NCBI GenBank assembly: GCA_030041275.1
Contig: JASHOE010000089.1
Span: 1 to 64,000 of the forward strand
Origin: Streptosporangiaceae bacterium
GTDB lineage: Bacteria; Actinomycetota; Actinomycetes; Streptosporangiales; Streptosporangiaceae
Length of the DNA: 64,000 nucleotides
Direction of reading: 5' to 3'
A model generated the notes under the pieces. That model worked only from the letters and a program-made list of their open reading frames with translations, did not search any database and was not told where the DNA came from. Every line of letters starts with the position of its first letter. Within the stretch, counting starts at the first letter, position 1. Of this stretch, positions 9,855 through 18,076 are shown piece by piece. The position numbers were made by a program, and so were the translations under genes.

Positions 9855-10859
9855 ATGAGTCAGCCGGAGGAACGGCGAGCAGCGTCCGGCCGAGACCTGA
9901 TCACCTCGGCCGACAAGGTCTACTTTGCCGAGCACGGCGAGACCAAGGGTGACCTGGCCGATCACTACCTTCGGGTGGCCGAGCCGCTGCTGCGGGTGAT
10001 GGGCGGCCGGCCAGTGCTGCTAGAGCGGTACCCAGACGGCGCCGGGGGGCCGTCCTTCTTCCAGAAGCGGGTGCCGAAGAACGCCCCTGACTGGCTGCAG
10101 ACCACGATAGTGGCGACGCCCAACGGCACGACCTCGCAGGCCCTCGTGGCCGCGGACATCGACCACCTGCTGTGGGCGGTCAACCTCGGCTGCCTCGGCT
10201 TCCACGTCTGGCCGTACCTGGCCAGCGACGCCGAACATGCCGATGAGCTGCGGATCGACCTGGACCCGACGCCGGGCGTGACGTTCGCGCACATCCAGCA
10301 GGCGGCCGCCGAACTGCGCACGCTGCTGGCGGAAGCGGGCGTGACGGGCTACCCGAAGACGACCGGGAACCGCGGCTTGCACGTCTATGTCAGGTTGCAG
10401 CCGCGCTGGGACGCCTATCAGGTGCGCAGCGCTGCGGTGGCGATCGCCCGCGAACTCGAGCGCCGTCGGCCGGATCTGATCACGGCGGCCTGGTGGAAGG
10501 AAGAGCGCGGCCAGCGGGTCTTCGTCGACTTCAACCAGAACGCGCCGCACAAGACCGTCTTCGGTGCCTGGTCGGTACGCGCCCGGCCGGGTGCCCAGGT
10601 GTCCACGCCGCTGCGCTGGGACGAGATCGACCACGTCCATCCGGATCAGTTCACGATCTCCACGCTGCCTCGGCGACTCGAAGAGGCCGGCGATCCCTGG
10701 CAGCCCATGGCGGACGAACTGCAGTCGCTCGAGCCGTTCCTGGCCATGGCCGAGCGGGACCAGGCCGCCGGGTTGCCGGACGCGCCGTGGCCGCCGGTCT
10801 ACCCGAAGCAGCCCGGTGAGCTGCCCAGGGTCGCGCCCAGCCGGGCGAAGAAGGCCTAA
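9855..10859 (+). CDS. Stand-alone LigD-type DNA polymerase/primase domain protein
   Basis: 334 residues from ATG 9855; a much longer in-frame extension upstream is antisense to the HAD gene and was dropped. The archaeo-eukaryotic primase-like polymerase domain (PolDom) of LigD fills the whole protein: catalytic Asp135 and Asp137 in RIDLDPT, the third carboxylate Asp225 in VFVDFNQN, and the GNRGLHVYV strand near 171-179. Ligase and 3'-phosphoesterase domains are absent. In mycobacteria, stand-alone PolDoms work in repair gap filling and can support end joining. No ku gene lies nearby. Confidence 0.9.
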   Translation: MSQPEERRAASGRDLITSADKVYFAEHGETKGDLADHYLRVAEPLLRVMGGRPVLLERYPDGAGGPSFFQKRVPKNAPDWLQTTIVATPNGTTSQALVAADIDHLLWAVNLGCLGFHVWPYLASDAEHADELRIDLDPTPGVTFAHIQQAAAELRTLLAEAGVTGYPKTTGNRGLHVYVRLQPRWDAYQVRSAAVAIARELERRRPDLITAAWWKEERGQRVFVDFNQNAPHKTVFGAWSVRARPGAQVSTPLRWDEIDHVHPDQFTISTLPRRLEEAGDPWQPMADELQSLEPFLAMAERDQAAGLPDAPWPPVYPKQPGELPRVAPSRAKKA

Positions 10860-10930
10860 CCCGGCCCGCGGCGTCAGCGTCGAGCCCCCGCTCGCCCGCG
10901 GTGGTCGCCGGACCGGCGCCGTCACCCACG

Positions 10931-12388
10931 TCACGCGGCGTCTTGGCTTCGCCGGCGCCACCAGAACACCACCTGCTGCCGCGCAGCTCGCCGGCGGTGC
11001 AGGGCAAGGACCGCAGCGGCGGCCAGGCCCGTTGCGATCGTGGCGGTCGCCGAGATGAGCAGGGTGTGCTGGGCGCCGAGCCAGGCGGTGAGCGGCCCGC
11101 CGAGCGCTGTACCGACCGGGGCTGCGAGCACCGTCAGCGCGCCCCGGGCGGCCAGCACCTGCGAGAGCAGTTCCGGCGGGCTCTCGCGCTGGAAGAAGGT
11201 GGCCGACAGGGCCGGGTACGGCGCATAGAGCAAGCCGCCGATGGCGAAGCAGGCCAGCGCCGGTACGGGCAGCCGCAGTAGGCCCATCGGGACAAGCGCC
11301 ACGCCCCAACCGATCACCGCCACCACAAGGACCGGCCACAACGGGAGGCGGCGGGTCAGGCCAGCCACGATGCTGCCCGCGGTCGCTCCGATCCCGAAGA
11401 CGGTCCAGAACAGGCCGAGCAGCGCGGCGCTGCCGCGAAGTTGCCCGGTCACGTACAGCGGCAGCGCCACCTCCACGGGTCCGTAGAGGAAGAAGTAGAC
11501 GACGGTCAGGACGAGCAGCCCGGTGAGCGCCCTGCTGCGGCCGATCGCCGCGAACCCGCGGGCCCGATCCGCCTCGCCGCCCTCGCCCGCGCCGCCCTCG
11601 CCCGCGCCCGACGCGCGCTCACCATCGTCCGCAGACGCGATCCCGGCATCGCCGGACGCCATCCTGGCGTCGCCAGGCGCCATCCCGGTATCGCCAGACG
11701 CCCGCCGGGTATCGCCTGTCGCCCGTCCGCTAGCAGCGACCGCTGACTGCCCGCCGCCGGGCGCAGACCCGGTAGTCGTCGGCTGACCCCTGGCCGTGGC
11801 AGCCGCTAGGGCGAGGATGGCGAAGGACGCGGCGTCGGCGGCGACCGGCACGGCCGGCCCGGCGGTCGCCACCGCGACACCCGCGAGCAGCGGACCAATG
11901 ACGTAGGCGGCCATGCCGAACCCCGAAAGCATCGAGTTCCCAGCGGTCCTGGCCTGGGGTGGCAGGTGCTCGGCGATCAGCGTGTACTGACCGGATATGC
12001 CCCAGGCGTGCAGCAGCGAGGACGCCGCCAGCAACCCCACGTACGCGCCCGCCTGGAGGGAACCGAACGCGTAAAGCAGCGGAATCACGCTCAGCGTCAC
12101 CGCGCGCACCGCTGCGTCGGCGGCGACCAGCTGCCGGCCAGTCAGCTTCCGCAGCGGCCGAGCGAGCAGCACCGCGCCGGCGGCGCCCGGCAGCGTATAG
12201 GCGGCGACCGCCACGCCCACCACCAGGGCGCGGTCGGCGGGCGCCGCGATCCGGATAGCCAGCCAAGCCACGCCGACCGCGCTCATCCCGTCGCCGACCG
12301 CTGAGACAGCGAACGCGGGCAGCAGCCGCCGCAGCACCGGGCTCGCGAAGAGCGGGGAACCAGCCACCCGAAGCTCCGTGGCTGGCAT
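10931..12388 (-). CDS. MFS transporter with heptad-repeat cytoplasmic loop
   Basis: 485 residues with about 12 hydrophobic segments in two halves, like the actinobacterial drug-efflux MFS_3 type. The loop between segments 6 and 7 (about residues 215-270) is enlarged by a 7-residue repeat of the form A-[SP]-G-D-x-x-[MI], followed by two GAGEGG units. Because the segments on either side read as a complete transporter, the loop looks like an in-frame expansion and not a break. Substrate unknown. It diverges from pepC across 240 nt that should hold both promoters. Confidence 0.85.
   Translation of the reverse strand: MPATELRVAGSPLFASPVLRRLLPAFAVSAVGDGMSAVGVAWLAIRIAAPADRALVVGVAVAAYTLPGAAGAVLLARPLRKLTGRQLVAADAAVRAVTLSVIPLLYAFGSLQAGAYVGLLAASSLLHAWGISGQYTLIAEHLPPQARTAGNSMLSGFGMAAYVIGPLLAGVAVATAGPAVPVAADAASFAILALAAATARGQPTTTGSAPGGGQSAVAASGRATGDTRRASGDTGMAPGDARMASGDAGIASADDGERASGAGEGGAGEGGEADRARGFAAIGRSRALTGLLVLTVVYFFLYGPVEVALPLYVTGQLRGSAALLGLFWTVFGIGATAGSIVAGLTRRLPLWPVLVVAVIGWGVALVPMGLLRLPVPALACFAIGGLLYAPYPALSATFFQRESPPELLSQVLAARGALTVLAAPVGTALGGPLTAWLGAQHTLLISATATIATGLAAAAVLALHRRRAARQQVVFWWRRRSQDAA
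11634..11717. repeat. 21-bp tandem repeat inside MFS gene
   Basis: Four consecutive 21-bp units begin at 11634, 11655, 11676 and 11697; a fifth, poorly matching unit may follow. On the plus strand each unit reads roughly GACGCCATCCCGGTATCGCC plus one base. Each encodes one 7-residue repeat in the MFS loop, so copy number changes keep the frame. A separate 15-bp duplication (GCCGCCCTCGCCCGC) lies just downstream on the map, near 11577-11606. Confidence 0.8.
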
Positions 12389-12628
12389 GACGCTTCCCTT
12401 CTTGCCGGACGGTTGCCGGAACCTCGGCTCGGCCTGGCCGCCTGACGCCGGACGCCGGACGCCAGGCGCCGGCGCATGGCCGTCGCCTGGTACCAGCGCG
12501 CAACCAGGAGCTAGGGCTCAGATTCTGATCGTTACCCGGACTTCTGGCAAAAGCTGGTTATGCCCGGACTCGCCCCGCACTGGTACGTTGAAGTGGACTG
12601 ACCAGAACTGGGCGAGAAGGGAACGGGG

Positions 12629-13960
12629 ATGGACGGAACGCTGGCAGCGGCAGATCTGGAACTGCTACGCAAGGACTTCGCCGCCAATCCCGTTTACCGG
12701 CTGGCTCAGAACGCCGTTACCAGGGTCTCGGTCGATGACGTCGCGATCAATCGGGAGATCGTCAACAGCATCGACCACTCGCTGTCCACCCATCTAGACG
12801 ACTGGAAGGTCACCAACCAGGAGCGCAGCGGCCGGTGCTGGCTGTTCGCCGGGCTGAACCTGCTGCGCGTCGGCGTGATGCGCAAGACCGGTATCAAGGA
12901 CTTCGAGTTCTCCCAGAACCACGCGATGTTCTGGGACAAGATCGAACGCGCGAACTACTTCCTCGAAGCGATCACCGAGACGGCGGCCAGGGACGTCGAT
13001 GACCGGACCGTGGCCTTCCTGCTGGAGTCGGTCGCCGGGGACGGCGGCCAGTGGAACATGTTCGCCGCCATCGTCGCCAAGCACGGCCTGGTTCCCAAGG
13101 CCTGCATGCCGGAGACGCAGAGCTCGGCCAACACCGGCCGGATGAACTCGGTACTGCGTTACCTGCTCCGGCAGGGTGCGAAGTCGGTGCGCGAAGCGGC
13201 CATTGCGGGTGGTCCTGACGCAGCGCAGGCGGAGAAGGCCGACATCATGCGCAGCGTGTACCGGGTCCTCTGCATCCACCTCGGCACCCCGCCGGAGCGG
13301 TTCGACTGGCAGTGGACCGACAAGGACAAGCAATTCCACCGCGACGGCGTGCTAACGCCGCAGGAGTTTGCCGCCAAGTACGTGGACCTGCCGATAGACG
13401 AGTACGTCTGCCTCGTGCACGACCCCCGCGCGTCCAGCCCAATGGGCCGGACGTTCACCGTTGAGTACCTCGGTAACACGGTTGGCGGCCCGCCAGTGAC
13501 CTACCTCAACGTCGAGATGTCGCTCATCAAGGACATCGCCGCCCGGACGCTGCAGGGCGGCGAGCCGGTGTGGTTCGGCTGCGACGTCGGCAAGATGATG
13601 AGCAGCGACTACGCGATCTGGGACGCCAGCCTGTACGACCTGCCCGCCGTTTACGACACCTCGTTCGCGCTCGACAAGGCCGACCGCCTCGTCTACCACG
13701 AGACGCAGATGACACACGCGATGCTGTTCACCGGCGTCGACGTGCTCGACGGCGTCACCCGTCGGTGGCGAGTGGAGAACTCCTGGGGAGCCGAGCGCGG
13801 CAAGGATGGCTTCTACACCATGAACGACTCGTGGTTCGACCAGTACGTGTTCGAGATCGCGGCGCGCCGCAGCGCGCTGCCAGCAGAGTTGCAAAAGGCG
13901 CTGGCGACGCCTCCCATTGTGCTGCCCGCCTGGGATCCGATGGGGGCTCTCGCGAGGTAA
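12629..13960 (+). CDS. pepC: C1B cysteine aminopeptidase (PepC / bleomycin hydrolase family)
   Basis: 443 residues, the usual length. The catalytic triad of the papain-like fold is Cys70 (SGRCWLFAGLN), His363 (THAMLFTGVD) and Asn384 (ENSWG), and Gln64 upstream of the cysteine is the likely oxyanion residue. Family members form hexamers with the active sites facing an inner chamber and the C-terminus trimming specificity to aminopeptidase. No signal peptide, so cytoplasmic peptide turnover or detoxification of bleomycin-like peptides is expected. Confidence 0.93.
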   Translation: MDGTLAAADLELLRKDFAANPVYRLAQNAVTRVSVDDVAINREIVNSIDHSLSTHLDDWKVTNQERSGRCWLFAGLNLLRVGVMRKTGIKDFEFSQNHAMFWDKIERANYFLEAITETAARDVDDRTVAFLLESVAGDGGQWNMFAAIVAKHGLVPKACMPETQSSANTGRMNSVLRYLLRQGAKSVREAAIAGGPDAAQAEKADIMRSVYRVLCIHLGTPPERFDWQWTDKDKQFHRDGVLTPQEFAAKYVDLPIDEYVCLVHDPRASSPMGRTFTVEYLGNTVGGPPVTYLNVEMSLIKDIAARTLQGGEPVWFGCDVGKMMSSDYAIWDASLYDLPAVYDTSFALDKADRLVYHETQMTHAMLFTGVDVLDGVTRRWRVENSWGAERGKDGFYTMNDSWFDQYVFEIAARRSALPAELQKALATPPIVLPAWDPMGALAR

Positions 13961-13964
13961 CGGG

Positions 13965-15137
13965 CTAGCTGGTGGCGAGGGCCGCGTAAGCGGCCGCCCG
14001 GATGTCGCGATGCACGAGCGGAAGCTCGGCTGACTCGAACAGGCGCTGTGTCAGCACGATGACGATCAGGTCCGCCGCGGGATCGACGAGCCACGATGTC
14101 CCGAAGCCGCCGTCCCAGCCGAACGCGCCCGTGTCCTGGATCGCCTGGCAATAGGACCACGACTGGTGGTCGAAGAAATTGAACCCGAGACCGCCATGCG
14201 CCTTCTGCTCGGGCGTCAACTGGTCGACCGTCATGGCAGCGACCGACTCAGGCGCCAGCACGGGCGCTCCGCCGCAGAGCAGCATCCGGGCGAACGCGTA
14301 CAGGTCGCCCACGGTGGACACCAGTCCGCCCGCGCCGTCCTCGAAGGCAGGCGGCCTGCCCCACGCCCCGTCGGGCGGGTCCACGACCACCAGTTCGGCC
14401 TGCGCCGGTTGGTATGCGGTAGCCAGCCGACTCGGGTGGCTGGTCCAGAAGGCGGTGTCCGACATGTCGAGCGGCTCGAAGACCCGGGTCCGCAGCACCT
14501 CGCCAAACGACTGCCCGGCCGCGCGCGAGAGCAGCACGCCGAGGACGCACGCCCCGGTGTTGTACATCCAGCGCTCGCCCGGCTGCGCGAGCAGCGGCAG
14601 CGATCCGAGCCGAGCGAGCCAGGTGTCCGGGTCGGGCTGATGGGCTGGATCTGGCGGCCCGAACGCCGCCAGGTCGAGTTCCTCAGCCGCTACCTGGATG
14701 GGCCACGCCGACTCGGCCATGAACATCTCGGTCACTGCGCCGAATCCGAACGTGAATGTCAGCAGGTCGCGCGTGGTGATCGGCCGAGCCGCCGGGACTG
14801 TGTCGGTTAACGGTCCATCCATGCGCCGCAGCACCCGGGGCCTGGCCAGCTCGGGCAGCAAGTCGTCCAGCGGCTCGTGCAAGCCGATGAGGCCCTCCTC
14901 GATCAGGGCAAGCGTCGCGGCGCCGGTGACCGGCTTGGTGACCGAGGCAATCCGGAACAGCGAGTCCCGCCGGACCGGATGGCGGCCATCAACTGAAAGC
15001 GTGCCGAGCGTCTCCACGTGCACCTGCTCTCCGCTGGCGACCAAGGCGACGAGACCAGGCACTCGATTTGGCGCGACGTGCCGGGCTGCCGCGGCATGCA
15101 GTCCGGCCAGGCCAGTCGCAGTGAGCTTTTCCGGCAT
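13965..15137 (-). CDS. Serine hydrolase, beta-lactamase/class C esterase family
   Basis: 390 residues. The SxxK nucleophile motif is Ser65-Val-Thr-Lys68 (RIASVTKPVTG), and the WMYNTGACVLGVLL block carries the Tyr/Asn pair of this branch. A GLVSTVGDLYAFARMLL segment matches the following conserved helix. No lipobox or clear signal peptide is seen, so it is probably a cytoplasmic esterase or peptidase-like enzyme and not a true beta-lactamase. The ATG has a good GGGAGG ribosome binding site 4 nt upstream. It diverges from the HEAGH gene, with a 21-bp perfect inverted repeat between them. Confidence 0.87.
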   Translation of the reverse strand: MPEKLTATGLAGLHAAAARHVAPNRVPGLVALVASGEQVHVETLGTLSVDGRHPVRRDSLFRIASVTKPVTGAATLALIEEGLIGLHEPLDDLLPELARPRVLRRMDGPLTDTVPAARPITTRDLLTFTFGFGAVTEMFMAESAWPIQVAAEELDLAAFGPPDPAHQPDPDTWLARLGSLPLLAQPGERWMYNTGACVLGVLLSRAAGQSFGEVLRTRVFEPLDMSDTAFWTSHPSRLATAYQPAQAELVVVDPPDGAWGRPPAFEDGAGGLVSTVGDLYAFARMLLCGGAPVLAPESVAAMTVDQLTPEQKAHGGLGFNFFDHQSWSYCQAIQDTGAFGWDGGFGTSWLVDPAADLIVIVLTQRLFESAELPLVHRDIRAAAYAALATS

Positions 15138-15177
15138 TTCGCCTCCCAGCGGTGAAACTCAGGGGTTCGCCGAGCCG

Positions 15178-15223
15178 TGGGTGTCCCGTTGCTATCGCTA
15201 CCGCGATAGCAACGGGACACCCA
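15178..15223. repeat. Perfect 21-bp inverted repeat (hairpin or operator)
   Basis: Left arm 15178-15198 and right arm 15203-15223 are exact reverse complements (core GTGTCCCGTTGCTATCGC) around a 4-nt loop, TACC. It lies in the 167-nt region between two divergent genes, so it is not a simple end-of-gene terminator for either. It could be an operator for a dimeric regulator, a REP-like mobile palindrome, or an RNA structure in one 5' leader. No poly-T follows either arm. Confidence 0.9.
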
Positions 15224-15304
15224 TGCAGGGTCCGCGCCGGAATCGCGGCGCGTCCCAGCGGACAGCATCGTCGGCGTCCACGCTCACCGGTTAGTCTGCC
15301 GGAC

Positions 15305-15901
15305 ATGACCGCGCTGACGCCCGCCGAAAAGCTGGCGCTCGCCGCGATCCGGGCCGAGCTGGGCAGGCTGGTCCGGTACGACGACGAGTCGATCGTCCAC
15401 GCCAGGTGGGTGCGCCAGCGCTACGACTGCGGCTGCTACCCCAGCCTGGCACCGGCCCGGCGGGCGGCCGTGCGGACCGCCTGGCACGAGGCCGGGCACG
15501 CCATCGCGGCCCTGGCGGTTGGGGCGCGGTTCAGCTCAGCAAGCATCCATCACGGACACCGCAGCGAGGGCCGGGTTCACGGCATCACCGGCGCGGGACA
15601 GAACGCCTTCGTGGTCGATGCGGCCGGCCAGATCGGCGAGCAGTTGATGAGCTGGACCATTCTCGCCGCGGACACCGATCTGACGGTCTGGCTGGCCAAG
15701 TGGCGAGGAGACGGCGGCGATGCGCACCGGTTCCGGCGGTCCATAACGTCCCGGTTTGGCGTCAACGAGGTCGCCGCGTGGCGGTACAGCGAGGATCTCG
15801 TGACCCCGTTGCGGCAGCAGATACGCCAGCTGGCCAGAGCCCTGCTCGTGCATCCGCGGCACGTGCCGTACAACGTGGCTGCCGCCTTGGCTGCTGGCTG
15901 A
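15305..15901 (+). CDS. HEAGH-motif putative metalloprotease-like protein
   Basis: 198 residues from ATG 15305. A clear zinc-binding H-E-A-G-H lies near residue 62, preceded by hydrophobic and aromatic residues (AWHEAGHAIAALAVG) exactly as in the FtsH/M41 peptidase family. There is no AAA ATPase domain and no membrane segment. A Cys-rich start to the domain (YDCGCYP) is also seen. Such short actinobacterial HEAGH proteins are uncharacterised. Activity is inferred from the motif only; a third metal ligand was not identified with certainty. Confidence 0.75.
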   Translation: MTALTPAEKLALAAIRAELGRLVRYDDESIVHARWVRQRYDCGCYPSLAPARRAAVRTAWHEAGHAIAALAVGARFSSASIHHGHRSEGRVHGITGAGQNAFVVDAAGQIGEQLMSWTILAADTDLTVWLAKWRGDGGDAHRFRRSITSRFGVNEVAAWRYSEDLVTPLRQQIRQLARALLVHPRHVPYNVAAALAAG

Positions 15902-15917
15902 CGGCCGGCGTGCGCGT

Positions 15918-16172
15918 CTAGCGGGATCCGTCGCCCCGGTGCCGGCGCACCGGCCGCGCCAGGTCGGGTCGCGGGCGCACCGCGGACCGCGGCCGCGCCC
16001 GCGATTCCCGCGGGCCTGCGTCTGTGGCCGGGCTGCCGGACAGCAGCTCATCGGTGATTGCGGACCATAGCCGCTCCCTGGCGGCTACGAGCACCGCTGG
16101 GTCAGGCGGGTCCGCCTGGCCAAGCGCACGCACCACCGCTAGCGCGTCGACATCGGTCCGGTCGTCTGTCAT
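15918..16172 (-). CDS. Truncated anti-sigma-factor-like partner protein
   Basis: Only 84 residues, starting MTDDRTDVDALAVV. The opening (ALAVVRALGQADPPDPAVLVAARERLWSAI, residues about 10-40) matches the N-terminal region of the proteins usually encoded after actinobacterial ECF sigma factors, but the membrane segment and extracellular domain that normally follow are absent; the tail is Arg/Pro rich. Its ATG overlaps the sigma stop by 4 nt (ATGA). It may be a remnant or a minimal soluble partner. A longer in-frame reading upstream lies inside the sigma gene and is not supported. Confidence 0.6.
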   Translation of the reverse strand: MTDDRTDVDALAVVRALGQADPPDPAVLVAARERLWSAITDELLSGSPATDAGPRESRARPRSAVRPRPDLARPVRRHRGDGSR

Positions 16173-16738
16173 GTCCCCTCCTCCGCCCCGTCCGTCGCCG
16201 TGGTCGCCAGTGCCATCCGCAGCGCAGCTCGGGCCCGGTGCAGCCGACTTCGAGCCGTTCCCTGCGGGATACCGACCACCGCCGCGGCCTCGCCAGGGGT
16301 CAGCTGCTCCCAAGCCACGAGCAGCAGGACCTCACGCTCGGCAGTCGGCAGCGCCCGCAGCGCCGGTCCCAGCGCTCGCGCGCCTGACGCCGAGTCGAGC
16401 CGGTCGATCACCTCGTCCCATGGATCCTCCGGCCGCGCAGCCGCCGCTCCGCACGTCTCGCGGGCGCTCGCCCGCCAGTGCGCGCGCAGCACGTTGCGGG
16501 CGATCCCGTACAGCCACGGCCGGGCATCGCCGCGCCCGGTGTCGTAGCCGATCCGGCCTGCGAAAGCGCGTGTCCAGACCTCGGCCAGCAGGTCGTCAGC
16601 GGCCTGCCGCCCCGCCCGCCGAGCCAGGAAGCCATGCACGGCGACCTCGTGCCGCTGCACGACGGCGACGAACGCTTCGGGCTGACCGCGAGCCGATCGC
16701 TCGATGAGGTCGGCGTCGGTGTCGATCACACTCATCAT
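16169..16738 (-). CDS. ECF-type RNA polymerase sigma factor
   Basis: 189 residues with sigma region 2 (about residues 5-80, including AADDLLAEVWTRAFAGR and RPWLYGIARNVLRAHWR) and region 4 (about 120-175, with LPTAEREVLLLVAWEQLTPGEAAAVVGIPQGTARSRLHRAR as a helix-turn-helix). No region 3, as in ECF factors. It is sandwiched by 4-nt overlaps between an FxLD-type methyltransferase gene and a short anti-sigma-like gene, so all three are translated from one mRNA. Target promoters are unknown. Confidence 0.9.
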   Translation of the reverse strand: MMSVIDTDADLIERSARGQPEAFVAVVQRHEVAVHGFLARRAGRQAADDLLAEVWTRAFAGRIGYDTGRGDARPWLYGIARNVLRAHWRASARETCGAAAARPEDPWDEVIDRLDSASGARALGPALRALPTAEREVLLLVAWEQLTPGEAAAVVGIPQGTARSRLHRARAALRMALATTATDGAEEGT

Positions 16739-17979
16739 GGACTGACTGCCCGCGCTGCAGGCTCCCAGCCGAGTGCCAGCCGGGCGTGCGGGCGATCGAT
16801 GGAAATCTCGCCGGCTTGCGGCACGGTCGGCTGGCCGCCTGGGTAAACGGCGAGTCGCAGCCGCGCTGTGCCCGGCCTGCCTTGCTCGTGCCAGTCGGCG
16901 GCCCGGCAGGCCAGCCGGGCAGCAAGTGCGGCTCCGGCCGGGCCGTAGCCTTGCACCATGATTCGCCGCGGTCCGGATCGCTGCCAGCCCGCGTCCGGGC
17001 TCAGGGTCGCAACACCGAGTGGACCGGTGCTCGGTACCGACACCAGGGCGCCGAGCGGCGCCAGTTCAGCAATGCGTCGCTGCGCCTGGTCGGCTTTGCC
17101 TTCGTGGCGGCCCAGCAAGCTCAGCCGACCGAGGCCGGACTCCGTCAAGGTAAGCCAGAGGTCCAGGTCGGCTAGTTCCGGAACATCAGCGACCTCCAGC
17201 CCGGTGACCACGTCCACGGGTCCGACTGACAACGCGCGATAGAGCGCGACCGGGTCCGGCGCCGGACCATCGACCGCATATGCGTGCAGGCCCGGCTGCG
17301 GGCCAAGCGCCAGCACAGACTCCGGTCCGGCGAGCCCGCCAGCGCCGCGAATAAAGCGGCATCGACGGGCCGACCTGCTCGCCCAGTGCCCACCCGCGCG
17401 CTCGAGCGCGACCGACACCTGGATGCCGCGGATCGCCAGCGGCAGCACCATACGGCCTTCGTCGCTGAGCTGGGCCAGCCACGCCGGCGGGATGTCCCAG
17501 ATACCCGCCGTCGCGATGATGCGGTCAAACGGAGCGTGGTCACGCGCGCCGAGCGCCCCGTCACCAGTGAGCACGGTGACTTCGCCATACCCCGCGGCGG
17601 CGAGCGCGGTCCGCGCCCGGGCGGCCACGCCGGCGTCGGCCTCGATCGTGACCACGGATCGCTGATCCCCGATCAGCCAGGCGAGCAACGCCGCGTTGTA
17701 CCCCGTCCCAGTGCCGATCTCGAGCACTCGCTGGCCCGGAGCCAGACCGAGCTGATCGAGCATCACCGCCATCATCGCGGGCTGCGTGGCCGCGCTGACC
17801 GGCAGCCCGTCGGCATCCGACTTGACGACGACAGCGGCGTCCAGGTATGCCGTCGCCACGCAGAACTCGGGCAAGAATAGGTGTCGCGGTACCGCCTGGA
17901 ACGCACCCGCCACGCGCTGGCTGGCTTGGATACGCCCGGTCAGTTCCGTCCGTGCCACCGTCGCGCTCGCCTCGCTCAT
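16735..17979 (-). CDS. Methyltransferase, FxLD-system / PCMT-like
   Basis: 414 residues. The N-terminal half has the protein-L-isoaspartate methyltransferase fold: FQAVPRHLFLPE, a VVVKSDADGLPVSAATQP stretch, and the SAM loop VLEIGTGTGYNAALLA at about residues 84-99, followed by APFDRIIATAGIWDIPPAWL. This wording is closest to the FxLD-system methyltransferases found beside some lanthipeptide-like genes. I found no FxLD precursor peptide nearby, so the substrate could be a protein isoaspartate or something else. The C-terminal 180 residues are an Ala/Gly-rich extension. First gene of the sigma-factor operon. Confidence 0.82.
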   Translation of the reverse strand: MSEASATVARTELTGRIQASQRVAGAFQAVPRHLFLPEFCVATAYLDAAVVVKSDADGLPVSAATQPAMMAVMLDQLGLAPGQRVLEIGTGTGYNAALLAWLIGDQRSVVTIEADAGVAARARTALAAAGYGEVTVLTGDGALGARDHAPFDRIIATAGIWDIPPAWLAQLSDEGRMVLPLAIRGIQVSVALERAGGHWASRSARRCRFIRGAGGLAGPESVLALGPQPGLHAYAVDGPAPDPVALYRALSVGPVDVVTGLEVADVPELADLDLWLTLTESGLGRLSLLGRHEGKADQAQRRIAELAPLGALVSVPSTGPLGVATLSPDAGWQRSGPRRIMVQGYGPAGAALAARLACRAADWHEQGRPGTARLRLAVYPGGQPTVPQAGEISIDRPHARLALGWEPAARAVSP

Positions 17980-18076
17980 CTGTCGTCCCGTCTGCCGTCG
18001 CGGCTCTCTGCCTGGTTATTACGCGTGGCTATCGAGAGCGTTCGCAGCGACCACCGGGCTGCCGGTCAACTGACGC

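Noticed and set aside
10020..11339. A 439-codon minus-strand frame across the polymerase and MFS genes
   Set aside because: It reads through two unrelated genes in shadow frames and shows no family pattern.
11634..11717. CRISPR-like array
   Set aside because: The repeats are contiguous without spacers and encode heptads in a transporter.
17980..18076. Possible FxLD-type precursor peptide near the methyltransferase
   Set aside because: No short frame here carries F-x-L-D or a leader/core pattern.
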